Positions 36,623 through 47,000 of a stretch of 64,000 nucleotides of DNA are shown piece after piece. Position 1 is the stretch's first letter; each line of letters starts with the position of its first letter. Where the stretch lies: assembly GCA_913043235.1 (NCBI GenBank), contig CAJWLO010000010.1, positions 1-64,000 of the forward strand. Direction: 5' to 3'. The DNA comes from an uncultured Fidelibacterota bacterium (GTDB taxonomy: Bacteria; Fidelibacterota; Marinisomatia; Marinisomatales; UBA1611). The position numbers were made by a program, and so were the translations under genes. The notes below the pieces were generated by a model. It was not told the origin of the DNA. It made no database searches and saw only the letters and a program-made list of their open reading frames with translations.

Positions 36623-39100
36623 TCAATAATCCATATCCATTCCGCCGCCGCCGCCGCCACCACCGCCACGGCCACCAAAGTTTCTACGATCCCATTTCTT
36701 TTTTTGTTGTTCCCCAAAATTATATTTCAGATTGATAGATGTGGTGCGTCGACCGCGTTTCCGCTGTGCGTACATTTTTTGGGTGTAGTCAGTGTAATCC
36801 TGGACAGTATCAATAATAAATTTTCGATTGTTAAAAAGGTCATTCACTTTTAGTGTTACAGATAAACGATTATCCATAAATGATTTTTCGATACCTATAT
36901 CTGCTCCATAATTAGCAGGAATCGTCCCAGATGTAATTTTCATTGTGCCTCGACCACCAACTGATAATTCTACACGAGCCACTGTAGGGATATTTAAGGT
37001 GAGCTGACCACGGTTAAACATTCCCCGGGATGAACCGGTCATATCATCTTCATACTGCCCCCCAGTAGTTTTAGAACTCCACCACCAGGTTGTAAGCATG
37101 AGACTAGCCAAAGGCATAGGGCGATAGTTGATAATGATGCTCCCACCAAGATTTTTGGCACTCTCGGCATTTCCAGTTGTCAACAATTCATAGGATTCAT
37201 TGTTGTAGATTATCTCATCCCGATCCCACCAGGCAATCGCATCAGTCGTATGTTTGTAAGTGAGTCCGCTATTAAAATTGAATTTTCTAGAATTTCTGGA
37301 AAAATTAATCTCCATTACATCACTGTATTCGGGTTTTACAAAAGGGTTTCCATTGCGTATTCTTGTTGTATCCAGCATATCATTAGGAAATGGATTTAAT
37401 GATCTGGTTCGAGGTCTGTTAACGCGTTTGGAATAACCAAATTGTATTTGCGCTTTTTCATTAAACTTATAGTTCAAGAACATACTTGGATAAATATGAC
37501 TATAGGGATTATTGAATTCACCTGATTTAACAGCCTGATTAATAACAAAATGTGTAATACTAGTAGAAGCCGTCGTGTCTCCGGTCACTCTTGCGATTGT
37601 CTCAACATGTTCAAACCTAAGACCGCCTTTTAAACTGAAACGGTCACTGAGCTTATAGCCCAGAGTTCCGTATAGGGCATAAATATCTTCATCATAATAA
37701 TAATCATAGGTACCATTTTGAAAAAATAAATCATCATCCAATGCTTTGAGTGTGGTTTTAAACCCAGCTTCCAAGACTAAACTTTGACCAAAATTATCTT
37801 CATAGTCAAAAGATGCAATTGTATTTTTATGGCTCTGCTGATCTTTTTGGGTGGTATTATTACCATTCGTTTCTTTATCCAAGTTTTCTTCAGTCTCATC
37901 TTCTGTTCCATAGCCATAGCTAATATTTGCGTTTAGCTTTCTATCTTTTGAATCAAACTTGTTTTCGTAGGATAAAGAATGGTCCCATTCATTTTCATCT
38001 CCATATTCTTGGATATCTAATTTGCTGAGGACAGGTCTCGTTGTCTCAATAATTTCTCGGCTGTTTTGATCCCTAGTATTGAAAGTAGATGTATAACTAA
38101 TGGTACTGGTAGTGGTAGGATAAAGATCACCGCCAAAACGGAATGAAATATTATCAGAATTTCTGATTCTTTTTGTATCCTGGTAGAGATACCTGACACT
38201 GTCATTTGGCTGAAAATATAAATAATCAAATTCTCTCAGGCCAGATCCATAGCGTTCTCCCATTCGGTAACTGGCGTTGCTGAAAACATTCCACGAATCC
38301 GTACGATAATTTAGATTACCGCTAATATTGTTTTTGTTGTATTCACCGGCAGAGAGCGATGTGTTGCCATTCAATCCCTCGAATGCACCTCGCTGAAGAA
38401 TTATATTGATAATCCCGCCTACACCGTCCGGATCATACTTTGCTGATGGATTGGTAATGACTTCTACCTTTTTAATCATAGATGCTTGCAGGTTATCTAC
38501 CATAGATCGGCGGTCAAATCCGACTTTTTTACCATCTATTAGAACCGTTACATTCGCATCACCGCGTAGAGTAATGTTTCCATCAATATCCACGTCTACA
38601 GTAGGAACCTGATTTAGAACATCCTCACCTGATCCACCGGAAGCGGCCAGGTTTTTACCTACGGTGAAAATTTGTTTATCAATAGTTTGAATAAACTGGC
38701 TCTCGCCCAGAACTTCCACTTCAGCCAAGTTGACCGATGAAACCTGAAGTGGAATATTCCCCAGATTTTGCTCAATACCACCCCTTTCACCAGGAAAAAT
38801 ATTAATTGGAGATATTTCTTTTGTTGCGTAGCCTATGAATTCCACTATCGCCCGATATCGTCCTAAAGGTATTTCACTGATATTAAACCTGCCTGTTTTA
38901 TCAGATAGAGCTCCAGTCACTATTTCATTAGAGCGCATATTTACCAGAGAGATAGAAGCGTATTCAAGAGACTCACCTGAAGTGGAATCTGTCACGGAAC
39001 CACGAACAATGCCGATAGGAGGCATTTTAGCCCCAGCCCCGGGCCATTGCCCGAAAGAAATACTGGTTAATAAAAAAAGTATTAGAAATCGATGGGACAT
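36623..39100 (-). CDS. TonB-dependent receptor-like outer-membrane protein with CarboxypepD_reg domain
   Basis: An 825-residue outer-membrane protein. A signal peptide (ending near SFGQ) is followed by a carboxypeptidase-regulatory-like beta-sandwich (about 30-115, VRGSVTDSTSGESLEYASISL), a plug domain (about 140-235, GEDVLNQVPTVDVDIDGNITLRG and IKKVEVITNPSAKYDPDGVGGIINI), and a long barrel of the outer-membrane beta-barrel 3 type. No TonB box is obvious. The C-terminus is odd: after the last basic stretch it ends in a run of glycines and then MDMDY rather than an aromatic-ended strand. It may import or sense a peptide or polymer; the ligand is unknown. It is divergent from yidD. Confidence 0.88.
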   Translation of the reverse strand: MSHRFLILFLLTSISFGQWPGAGAKMPPIGIVRGSVTDSTSGESLEYASISLVNMRSNEIVTGALSDKTGRFNISEIPLGRYRAIVEFIGYATKEISPINIFPGERGGIEQNLGNIPLQVSSVNLAEVEVLGESQFIQTIDKQIFTVGKNLAASGGSGEDVLNQVPTVDVDIDGNITLRGDANVTVLIDGKKVGFDRRSMVDNLQASMIKKVEVITNPSAKYDPDGVGGIINIILQRGAFEGLNGNTSLSAGEYNKNNISGNLNYRTDSWNVFSNASYRMGERYGSGLREFDYLYFQPNDSVRYLYQDTKRIRNSDNISFRFGGDLYPTTTSTISYTSTFNTRDQNSREIIETTRPVLSKLDIQEYGDENEWDHSLSYENKFDSKDRKLNANISYGYGTEDETEENLDKETNGNNTTQKDQQSHKNTIASFDYEDNFGQSLVLEAGFKTTLKALDDDLFFQNGTYDYYYDEDIYALYGTLGYKLSDRFSLKGGLRFEHVETIARVTGDTTASTSITHFVINQAVKSGEFNNPYSHIYPSMFLNYKFNEKAQIQFGYSKRVNRPRTRSLNPFPNDMLDTTRIRNGNPFVKPEYSDVMEINFSRNSRKFNFNSGLTYKHTTDAIAWWDRDEIIYNNESYELLTTGNAESAKNLGGSIIINYRPMPLASLMLTTWWWSSKTTGGQYEDDMTGSSRGMFNRGQLTLNIPTVARVELSVGGRGTMKITSGTIPANYGADIGIEKSFMDNRLSVTLKVNDLFNNRKFIIDTVQDYTDYTQKMYAQRKRGRRTTSINLKYNFGEQQKKKWDRRNFGGRGGGGGGGGGMDMDY
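36642..36674. repeat. GGN trinucleotide run encoding the polyglycine tail
   Basis: Read on the plus strand this is repeated CCG changing to CCA; on the coding (minus) strand it gives about ten glycines with one Arg close by, at the end of the TonB-receptor-like protein. Being a simple trinucleotide run, its length could vary by slippage without breaking the frame. Confidence 0.8.
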
Positions 39101-39277
39101 TAAAAACCTACCTCAGATTGTTTATTATTAATCATTTATTTTTTGTTTGACCCATGAAAACAAGAAATGTTAAAAAAATATGAGTATTTTTCGTCAAACG
39201 CAGAATAATCAATTTTTTAGCGACGAATACTAATTAATAGAATCAGTATTTTCCTAATTAAAAATGATATTAAAATA

Positions 39278-39520
39278 ATGCTTCAAAGGTTCATCCAGTC
39301 TTTTATTATTTTTATTATAAGATTGTATCAAATAATCCTATCTCCATTTCTGGGTCCCAAATGTCGTCACATACCGAGCTGTTCACAGTATACGATTGAA
39401 GCCATAAAAGAATGGGGTGTGATTAAAGGAGGATGGCTATCTATAAAGCGGATCACACGCTGTAATCCCTGGGGAACCCATGGGTATGACCCAGTTCCTG
39501 CTAAAAACAATAAATATTAG
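39278..39520 (+). CDS. yidD: Membrane protein insertion efficiency factor YidD
   Basis: An 80-residue protein with the complete YidD pattern: an amphipathic N-terminus, [28 protein letters not shown] (three Cys in the second half of that motif), [16 protein letters not shown] and a GYDPVP end. It supports YidC in inserting membrane proteins. It is usually found in the rpmH-rnpA-yidD-yidC cluster near the origin; here it stands alone, between a receptor gene (divergent) and a PHP gene (convergent, 36 bases). Confidence 0.95.
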   Translation: MLQRFIQSFIIFIIRLYQIILSPFLGPKCRHIPSCSQYTIEAIKEWGVIKGGWLSIKRITRCNPWGTHGYDPVPAKNNKY

Positions 39521-39556
39521 ATTGTTATAGTGACAATTATAAGAGTCTATTAAATA

Positions 39557-40696
39557 TTAAAATTTTGGTTTCATCAGGATGGTAATTACTGGGTGAGTAG
39601 CGGGGGCAGTAAGGGCATTTAAAACCTCGAACTGCATGGAAAATTTCCGTTTTTTCTCCCCCGTTTTTATGTCCAATATTTTTTCCCCGTGAGGATTGAT
39701 AGTAAATACATCAACATCTGAATAGAAATTATAACGACTGATATTTCGCAAGGAATAAGAAGCATCTGAGTTATTTTCCAATTTGACATTCACAACAGTA
39801 GAATTATTAATATAAAACGCATCCTTACTATTCAGGCAAGCGTTGATCAAAGGAACTAGATTTTCATGTTTGCCGATGAGATTTTCTTTATACCAGATTA
39901 CGGTTCGTCCTTTTCTTAAGGCACGCTTTAGTGATGATGGGGTTTTTTCTGTAGCAAAAACAAGCGTCACCGGCCGATGCCCTCCAAAGGGTATCTTATA
40001 CTGCCAATCTACGATACCATGAATATCAGAAGTGCCCAAGATGGTAAGATTATAATCCAGTGCCAGTTGCAGCCCTTCATCTGAATAAGTGGTATCGTTA
40101 ACCACCTCAATACCTTCCAAAAGACCTTGTTCGATAAGATTAATGTGGATGGTATCTAGGGGAATTTTAGCATCAGGAGATTGGCTGATCCAGTGAGGGT
40201 GATTCCAGAAAATAAATGCATCTTGTCGTCGGGCTTCTTTGAATACTTCTATTGGATCATCAATCAAGAGTTTATTAGCATCCTTAACAAAAATAGCGTT
40301 GGCGTGGCCTGGTGGCATAGAACGGGTGATCTCGGACCCATTGATAACCATTACTTCCGTATTTTTTGCATATTGGGTAGCGATTTGGAAAGAACGATTA
40401 CGATCTGGATGAGGAATATCCTTTTGCCAGGATTGGTATTCCAAGTGCTCGGTGGTAGCGATTACATCAACATGATCTTTTTCGGCCTCGGTAACGCGGA
40501 TATTAGGGGCCACACTGCCATCCGAAAAAATGGTATGCATATGTAGGTCACATACCAGAGTCAGATATCCAGGTATATTAGGGAATTCAATAGCACGATT
40601 GTATTTATTATGCGCTTTCAGATTGGGTGGATATATTACATGCCAGCTGCAAAAAATGGTGAAAAACAAAAGGCGTATTAAATTATTGTGAATCAC
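39557..40696 (-). CDS. Secreted PHP-domain phosphoesterase (Sb-PDE type)
   Basis: A 379-residue protein from GTG 40696. I choose that start because it overlaps the stop of the upstream gene as GTGA and has GGAAGAA 7 bases upstream; a TTG at 40711 is the alternative. A hydrophobic segment (IRLLFFTIFCSWHVIY) serves as signal or anchor. The PHP metal site shows DLHMHTIFSDG, TTEHLEY, NGSEITRS, FWNHPHW and TSDIHG, in the order of Sb-PDE phosphodiesterases. The last 120 residues form an extra beta domain. It probably hydrolyses phosphoesters in the periplasm. It is the last gene of the lpxH-HEAT-duplicated-domain set. Confidence 0.82.
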   Translation of the reverse strand: MIHNNLIRLLFFTIFCSWHVIYPPNLKAHNKYNRAIEFPNIPGYLTLVCDLHMHTIFSDGSVAPNIRVTEAEKDHVDVIATTEHLEYQSWQKDIPHPDRNRSFQIATQYAKNTEVMVINGSEITRSMPPGHANAIFVKDANKLLIDDPIEVFKEARRQDAFIFWNHPHWISQSPDAKIPLDTIHINLIEQGLLEGIEVVNDTTYSDEGLQLALDYNLTILGTSDIHGIVDWQYKIPFGGHRPVTLVFATEKTPSSLKRALRKGRTVIWYKENLIGKHENLVPLINACLNSKDAFYINNSTVVNVKLENNSDASYSLRNISRYNFYSDVDVFTINPHGEKILDIKTGEKKRKFSMQFEVLNALTAPATHPVITILMKPKF

Positions 40697-42078
40697 TGAG
40701 TTTCTTCCCAATGGATATTCATAGTGTGGTATTGGGGTTTCATGCCTTTAATGATGGGTATAATAAGGGTATAGGTTGTTATCTGTTCTGGCTCCAGGGC
40801 AGTGTCAGCAATTACATCTGAATCATAAGCGATTCGAGTTCCTTTAACAAAAATAGAATCTGTTCCTGCCAAAGATGTAGTCTGGTCCCACAGGCTGCCA
40901 ATTACACGAACAAAATCTGCTCGTTTTTTACCAATATTTTTTATTCGTCCAGATATTATTTGCCGATCCGGATAATAGTCAATGAAAGGATCGCCAAGAA
41001 ATTCGACTTTTGGTGCCGGAAGCTCATATTCATCCATGCGAATGACCATTTCTTTTTTCAGAACCAGCCGCCCAATTTGGGTAGAAAGAGTTAAGCTGGA
41101 ATCTGTTTCTTCTTCGATATTTCCTAGAACAACTGTACCATTTTGTAGCTCTATTCGATGATGAAAATTCGGGACATTTATCATCTCCAAGATTTCACGG
41201 CTTATATCAGGCATTTTCTGTTTGTGATCATATGCCTGTACTACCGTCTTTAGGGAGTCAATTTCCGACTGCAGTGCTTTCAGATTTGATTCATATTCAA
41301 AAAATAATTCACCAAATTCTAGTTTTGATTTTGGTTTTGGATTTCGCTGTTGTGGTAATGAATCCAATGATGCCTTTATAGGTTCAGTGATAATATTACT
41401 CGTGTCCGATTTTTCTGCTCTTATTTCTACTTCAGGTTCCGGTGGAAGTTCAGAAGGGATAGAAACCTTAATTTTAACATTGTCGCCCCAAATAGTAACT
41501 CGGGCAAATCCAGAACCCAGTTTTTTATGCTCCGCTTGAAGAACATATTTCCCAGACACAATCTTTTTCAGTTTGAATTCACCACTTTTTTTTGTTTTCC
41601 CATCGGCAAATTTTTCACCATTCTCATCCAGTAAAATAACATTTGCTTTTTTAATTCCGTTATTGTTTTGATCTACAATCTTACCAGAAACCTCGAATTT
41701 TCCTTTCGGAGGTTCTTCTTTCTGAAGGGTTGTATTTGGTTCAAGACTATTTAAGGGCTGAAGCTCAGAAGGAATCGTAATATTAACTTCCAGATCTGTA
41801 TCCACTATGGTGACAGCAATAGCACCCGATCCCAACTTTTTATCTTTCGTCTCCATAGTGTATGTTCCCGGAACTATCTTTTTTAATTCAAAAGTTCCAT
41901 CTTTCTTGGATTTACTACTTTTTACTTTATTGCCCTTGGAATCCAGAAGGAGAATAGGTGCTTTTTTAACACCTTCGCCTTCTAAAGTGATAACGCTACC
42001 TGAAATACTAAATTTGTCCTTTGCAAATAGAATTGCAAACAATAAAAACAATGGCAGAATTCTGAAAGTTTTATTCAT
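40693..42078 (-). CDS. Secreted protein with two duplicated CarboxypepD_reg-like domains
   Basis: A 461-residue protein. I start it at ATG 42078, which gives a clean signal peptide (MNKTFRILPLFLLFAILFA) and has AGGGAG just upstream; the longer frame adds 26 unconserved residues inside the neighbouring gene. Residues about 23-107 and 127-213 are an obvious internal repeat: ISGSV/VSGKI, GVKKAPILLLD/GIKKANVILLD, FELKKIVPG/FKLKKIVSG, KKLGSG and a shared IPSEL end. A proline-rich linker, a short coiled coil (about 265-290) and a C-terminal beta domain (from about 330) follow. No enzymatic motif is seen; a structural or binding role outside the cytoplasm is likely. Overlaps on both sides imply coupled translation. 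Confidence 0.7.
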   Translation of the reverse strand: MNKTFRILPLFLLFAILFAKDKFSISGSVITLEGEGVKKAPILLLDSKGNKVKSSKSKKDGTFELKKIVPGTYTMETKDKKLGSGAIAVTIVDTDLEVNITIPSELQPLNSLEPNTTLQKEEPPKGKFEVSGKIVDQNNNGIKKANVILLDENGEKFADGKTKKSGEFKLKKIVSGKYVLQAEHKKLGSGFARVTIWGDNVKIKVSIPSELPPEPEVEIRAEKSDTSNIITEPIKASLDSLPQQRNPKPKSKLEFGELFFEYESNLKALQSEIDSLKTVVQAYDHKQKMPDISREILEMINVPNFHHRIELQNGTVVLGNIEEETDSSLTLSTQIGRLVLKKEMVIRMDEYELPAPKVEFLGDPFIDYYPDRQIISGRIKNIGKKRADFVRVIGSLWDQTTSLAGTDSIFVKGTRIAYDSDVIADTALEPEQITTYTLIIPIIKGMKPQYHTMNIHWEETQ

Positions 42079-43204
42079 GCTCCCTTTTATCAAAATGAGC
42101 TTTATAGGCCATTCGACGTACTGTTTCAGCATAGGTTTGCTCTTTTCCCAGAACATAAATCATATCAAGAACGTTGTCATAATAGATGTAATTATCTTTA
42201 TTTTCTAAGATTGGTATTAATTTTTCAATCACAGATGGATCCTTGAAAGATCCTAAATTATCGATGGCTTTCTTTCGGATATCAACCGGATAATCGTTGG
42301 AACTGGCAATTTCCAAAACAGCTTTTTTTACTTCGGGATCATCAAATTCACCAAGAGCTGCCAACATGGTGTTAAGTAGACTGTAATACTGGGATTTACC
42401 CATATTGTATGTATTAAGAAGAGCCAAGACCAGATTTTCCTCTTTGACACCTTTCATTGTGTTCAAGGCAAATTCACGTACTTCCATATTAGTATTGGGA
42501 TCCCCTAGTAGTTCCGCGAAAGCAATGGCAACATCATCAGGGTTCTTTTTACCAAGAATTTCTACTGCCATATTCCGAACACTTATATTTGCTCTGGGGT
42601 CTCTGGCAATATTGGTGAGGACAGGAATAACCTGATCATTCCCCAAAGCGCCTAGAGTTTGTGCCAGAAGTTTTTCAGTTTTGGATAAATTGGCCTTAGC
42701 TACTTCATAAAGATCGAGCAGGGCAAGTACCTGATCTTTAGTTCTAACCTTATTCAGGTTTTTTGCCAAGACCAAGTGAATTTCATTGGTTCGATCTTCC
42801 AGTTTATGCATTGCCTTTACCATTGCAATGGCAGCTTTCGGATTTTCCTCAAACATACCAAGCATTTCAATGGATTCATGCAATAAGGTGTAATCCACAG
42901 CAGTGGTGGTTTCTACCATTTTGGAAATGGCTCTCAGAGCAGTGGGGTGTTGAGACTGTGCCAGTGCTTTTCCGGCTATAACGCGCGCTTTCGCATGCTG
43001 GTTTTCATCCTGATACATACTAACCAATTCATTCAAGGCTTGGACGTTCCCGTCCTTATATGAATTTTTCAATTTTTGGATATTATTAAGAAAATTGGGA
43101 TCGTCAGGATCCATGATTCCCTTTTTACCAAATAGCCCTTTTACAAAAGAACAACCCTGGAGTAAGAATAAAACTGCCAAAATGGTTAACAATTGATTAC
43201 GCAT
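42071..43204 (-). CDS. HEAT-repeat lipoprotein
   Basis: A 377-residue protein with a lipobox (LLQGC, Cys18) after a short hydrophobic segment, so it is probably lipid anchored. The rest is all helical with recurring HEAT/PBS-lyase-like units of about 30-35 residues, for example VIPVLTNIARDPRANISVRNMAVEIL followed by a unit ending NMEVREFALNTM, then DYPVDIRKKAIDNLG. Such scaffolds bind other proteins. The start overlaps lpxH by 8 bases and the end overlaps the next gene by 8 bases, so the three are one operon. The partner is unknown. Confidence 0.78.
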   Translation of the reverse strand: MRNQLLTILAVLFLLQGCSFVKGLFGKKGIMDPDDPNFLNNIQKLKNSYKDGNVQALNELVSMYQDENQHAKARVIAGKALAQSQHPTALRAISKMVETTTAVDYTLLHESIEMLGMFEENPKAAIAMVKAMHKLEDRTNEIHLVLAKNLNKVRTKDQVLALLDLYEVAKANLSKTEKLLAQTLGALGNDQVIPVLTNIARDPRANISVRNMAVEILGKKNPDDVAIAFAELLGDPNTNMEVREFALNTMKGVKEENLVLALLNTYNMGKSQYYSLLNTMLAALGEFDDPEVKKAVLEIASSNDYPVDIRKKAIDNLGSFKDPSVIEKLIPILENKDNYIYYDNVLDMIYVLGKEQTYAETVRRMAYKAHFDKREHE

Positions 43205-43937
43205 TGTGCTCCCAGGGATGCATAGTTAATTCCTTACCATTAAAATAAGCATAAGTTGGATTGTGAAACCAGTCGCCCATAATTACCAGTTTCCCATTAT
43301 TTAGATCAATCATTTCACCCAAATGATAATGCCCGCAGATCATGTAATCAAAGCCATTATCTATATGTTTTTCTGCTACCAATTTTATTTCTTCGCGCAC
43401 ATCATGTCTGATTTTTTGCGGATGATTAGAATGGCGTCCTTTGCTCGAGATCCATCTAGCAAGCCTATAGGTAATAGTGGGATGTATCCATCGAAGCATC
43501 CAGATAAAGAAACGACTACGAATTATTTTCTTTAATATCCGGTAGCCATGATCCCAACTCAAGAGCCCATCACCATGAGTGATAAAGAAGTTTCTTCCAT
43601 TAATGGAAAATTCCATATCCCCAAAATACACTTCGTCCATAATATCTTTCATCATGTAATCCTGTACCCAATAATCATGATTTCCCAAAATAAAGTGAAA
43701 AGCAATACCACTTTTTTTTAATTCCAGAACCTTGGTATAAAAATCTGCGAATGCTTTTGGAATCAAGTCAGGATATTCAAAATAAAAATCAAAAAGGTCA
43801 CCAACAAAAAATAAGCTACCACCAGTACTCTTAACTTGGTCCATTAACCGGAACAAACTCTCCCGACGATGTTGTTCATCAGTGGAATGGTCAAGCATGA
43901 GGTGTATATCGGAAATAAAATAGAGGGGCGTTTTCAT
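43197..43937 (-). CDS. lpxH: UDP-2,3-diacylglucosamine pyrophosphatase-like metallophosphoesterase
   Basis: A 246-residue calcineurin-like phosphoesterase. The metal ligands appear in order: DIHL at 10-13, GDLFDFYFEY near 46-55, LGNHDYW near 84-90, ITHGD near 118 and ICGHYHLG near 203-210. LpxH cleaves UDP-2,3-diacylglucosamine to lipid X in lipid A synthesis at the inner membrane. The GNHD motif replaces the GNRD of E. coli LpxH, as in the broader LpxH-like group, so the exact substrate is probable rather than certain; LPS genes elsewhere in the window support it. Confidence 0.8.
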   Translation of the reverse strand: MKTPLYFISDIHLMLDHSTDEQHRRESLFRLMDQVKSTGGSLFFVGDLFDFYFEYPDLIPKAFADFYTKVLELKKSGIAFHFILGNHDYWVQDYMMKDIMDEVYFGDMEFSINGRNFFITHGDGLLSWDHGYRILKKIIRSRFFIWMLRWIHPTITYRLARWISSKGRHSNHPQKIRHDVREEIKLVAEKHIDNGFDYMICGHYHLGEMIDLNNGKLVIMGDWFHNPTYAYFNGKELTMHPWEHNA

Positions 43938-44032
43938 AACTATCAGAACTTACTTGAGCCTCTTTGTCCGAGCAAGCCCAGACCGAAAGTTAGTATATTA
44001 AAAATCAGCATGGTTAAGGCGAATACCAAATT

Positions 44033-44062
44033 TTGACAAATATTGTGGAACTTCAGTCTAAT
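44033..44062 (+). promoter_or_regulatory. Possible sigma-70 promoter before the peptidase-propeller-barrel gene
   Basis: TTGACA at 44033-44038 is a perfect -35 match; TCTAAT at 44057-44062 differs by one base from TATAAT and stands 18 bases away. A start site near 44069 would leave about 13 bases before the ATG at 44082. The region lies between divergent genes, where a promoter is needed. AT-rich DNA gives chance matches, so this is moderate evidence. Confidence 0.4.
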
Positions 44063-44081
44063 GGAGATGTAGATTCAGATA

Positions 44082-47000
44082 ATGATGAGAAGAATTATAT
44101 CTATTTCTTTATTTTTATTGACTGTGCTAATAGGTCAGTCCTTTGGTCAGAATAAAATCCAGTACCGGGATTTTGACTGGTCATTTATTCAGTCGCCTCA
44201 TTTTGATATCTATTTTTATGGTGGGGAACAAGATCTAGCTGAATTTACAGCAGATATTGCCGAAGAGGCATATGAACAAATTTCCGTTCACTTACGATGG
44301 GATTTGAAGCGCCGGGTTTCCATCATGGTATATAATTCCCATAATGAGTTTCAGCAGACTAATGTTGTTTCAACTTATATGAGTGAAGGGATTGGGGGCG
44401 TAACAGAATTATTCAAGAACCGTGTTATTTTCCCATTTGAGGGAAATTATGAGCAGTTTCGACATGTGATTCACCATGAATTGGTCCACGCTATGATTAA
44501 TGATATGGTTTATGGTGGCAGTATGCAGCATATGGTTACAAGTCGAACAAAAATTCGTGTTCCTCTCTGGGCTAATGAAGGTTTAGCAGAGTTTTTAAGT
44601 TCCAACTGGGATACCAAGGCAGACATGGTTTTACGGGATATTGCTGTGCATGAAAGGATGCCTTCTGTGAAAGAATTAAATTATTTCATGGCGTACAAGG
44701 GTGGACAATCCTTGTGGCGTTTTATTTCCGGTAAATATGGGAGGGAAAAAATTGGGGATGTGTTTCGTTCTATGAAACGTACCCAGAATGCCGAACGCGG
44801 TTATGAACAGGCACTGGGGATGAAATATGACGACCTGACCACTCAGTGGCATAAATACCTTAAAAAGGAGTATTGGCCCGATATTGCTGATAGAGATCCC
44901 TTGGAAGATATTGCAGAAAAGTTGACCGATCATAAAAAATCAAGGAATTTTTACCATATCAGCCCTGCATTATCCCCAGATGGCAGTATGGTGGCAGCCC
45001 TTTCAGATCAATCTGGTTATTTTGATATTGTTTTATTTAATGCTATGACTGGTAAAAAGATCAAAAGCCTAGTGAAAGGAAGCCGATCGGTAAATTTTGA
45101 AGAATTAAAGTGGTTGCAGCCCGGTATTTCTTGGTCTTCGGATAATAAATCAATTGTTTTTGCAGCCAAGGCAGGCAAGGGAGATGCGTTGCATATCATT
45201 GATGTAGATACTAAGAAGTCAAAAAAGATAGAAATCGATCTGGATGGAGTATTTTCAGCAGCTTGGAGCCCGAAGGGAGATGAACTTGCTTTTGTAGGCA
45301 ACAAAGGTGATGCCAGCGATATATATATTTATAATCTTACCAATAAAGAGTATTATCAATTAACGGCAGATAAATTTTCTGATTCCTACCCCTGTTGGAA
45401 TCCGGAAGGCACACAGATTGCTTTTGTTTCAGATCGTGGAGATCAATTGTCTGGAATATTGGCAGGTGAAATGAGTGATCATGATTACAGTCAGACGGAT
45501 ATTTATATTATTGATAAAGAATCCGGCTCCATATCACGAGTGACAGATACGGACTATAATGAATCACACCCTGTATGGGCCAATACAAAAAATAGTCTTC
45601 TTTATACAGCAGATTATAATGGTGTCTGGAATCTTTACCATATACCGCTAAAGGACCAGGTTGATTTAAGGGAGGACATTATTGCTAGTGCTGCCCAACC
45701 ATATGCTGTGACAAATGTACTTACAGGACTGCAGCAGCCTACAATTTCCAAGAATGATGACAGAGTTGTTTTTGCGGGCTATGCAGGTGTTGGATGGGAT
45801 CTGTACAGTATGGTGAACCCGATAGCTTTGCCTGAAAAATCGATAGAACCAACCCAATTTATAAAAACAAGTTCTTCAAATAATGAACAAATTACTGATC
45901 TGCGAAAACATAAAAAATCCAAGGAACAAGTAGTGGATAGCGGGGTATATTCCAATTGGATTTTTGCTTCTGGATATAAACATCTTAATTCAACTCCGAT
46001 CGAGCTCGAAGATGCTGAACTTATTTCTATAGATAGTACAGGGTCAGACGGTCGCCATGTTCCTCAGACTTATAAAACAAGGTTTACCCTAGATTTAATC
46101 AGTGGAAACCTGCAGATAAGTAATGTGTTTGGTACCCAGGGTATGACCTATTTTGCATTCAGTGATATTCTTGGGGATCACCAGATTGCATTTGGTACTG
46201 AAATGGTTCTGACTCTGGAGAATAGTGATTATTATTTTTATTATGCCTATTTAAAAAATAGACAGGACTACCATTTTATGGCCTTCCAGAATGCTGATTT
46301 TTTCACCATTAATAGCTTTAATTATTACGGATATAATACCCTGGCAAGGCTGAGACATTATGGATTTCAAGGTTTTATATCTAATCCTTTCAACCGTTAT
46401 AATCGAATTGACTTTGGTCTATCTTGGCACAATATTAATTATTCCATATTGGAACCTCAATCTACTGAATATCAAGTGCAATATGTGGAAACTTATTCTA
46501 CAAAATATTCTGCAGTGCTGCCTACAGTCAGCTGGATATATGACAATTCTGTTTTTGGCTATACAGGTCCCATAGATGGATTTCGGCAAAATACATCCCT
46601 CACTGTGAACCCAGGATATGGTTCAACAAATGGCATAAAATTCCAGACATTGAAACTGGATGCCCGGAAATACTTTCGCATGGGTCGGGATTATACCTTG
46701 GCAGTTCGAGGATTCCTGGGGAAAAGTTTTGGACCGAATAAACAGCAGTTTTTCATGGGCGGTATTCCTTATCTTGTAGGCGGTGGCGGTGAAACAAATG
46801 GGGTAAAAGATTTAGGAAATTACAGGGATGTTATCCTGGATACTTCTAATGCATCCCTTATACATGACATATATTTTACTGAATATGCATTCCCACTGCG
46901 GGGCGCCAGATTTGCCGAACGTTTTGGATCAAATGTTGCTTTAGCCAATATTGAAATTAGATTTCCATTCATCAATTATATGGCTCTGGGATTCCCACTT

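Noticed and set aside
36501-36629. A 42-codon open frame between the hydroxylase and receptor genes
   Set aside because: It has no ribosome binding site, overlaps the receptor 3' end and shows no recognisable pattern; it is probably chance.
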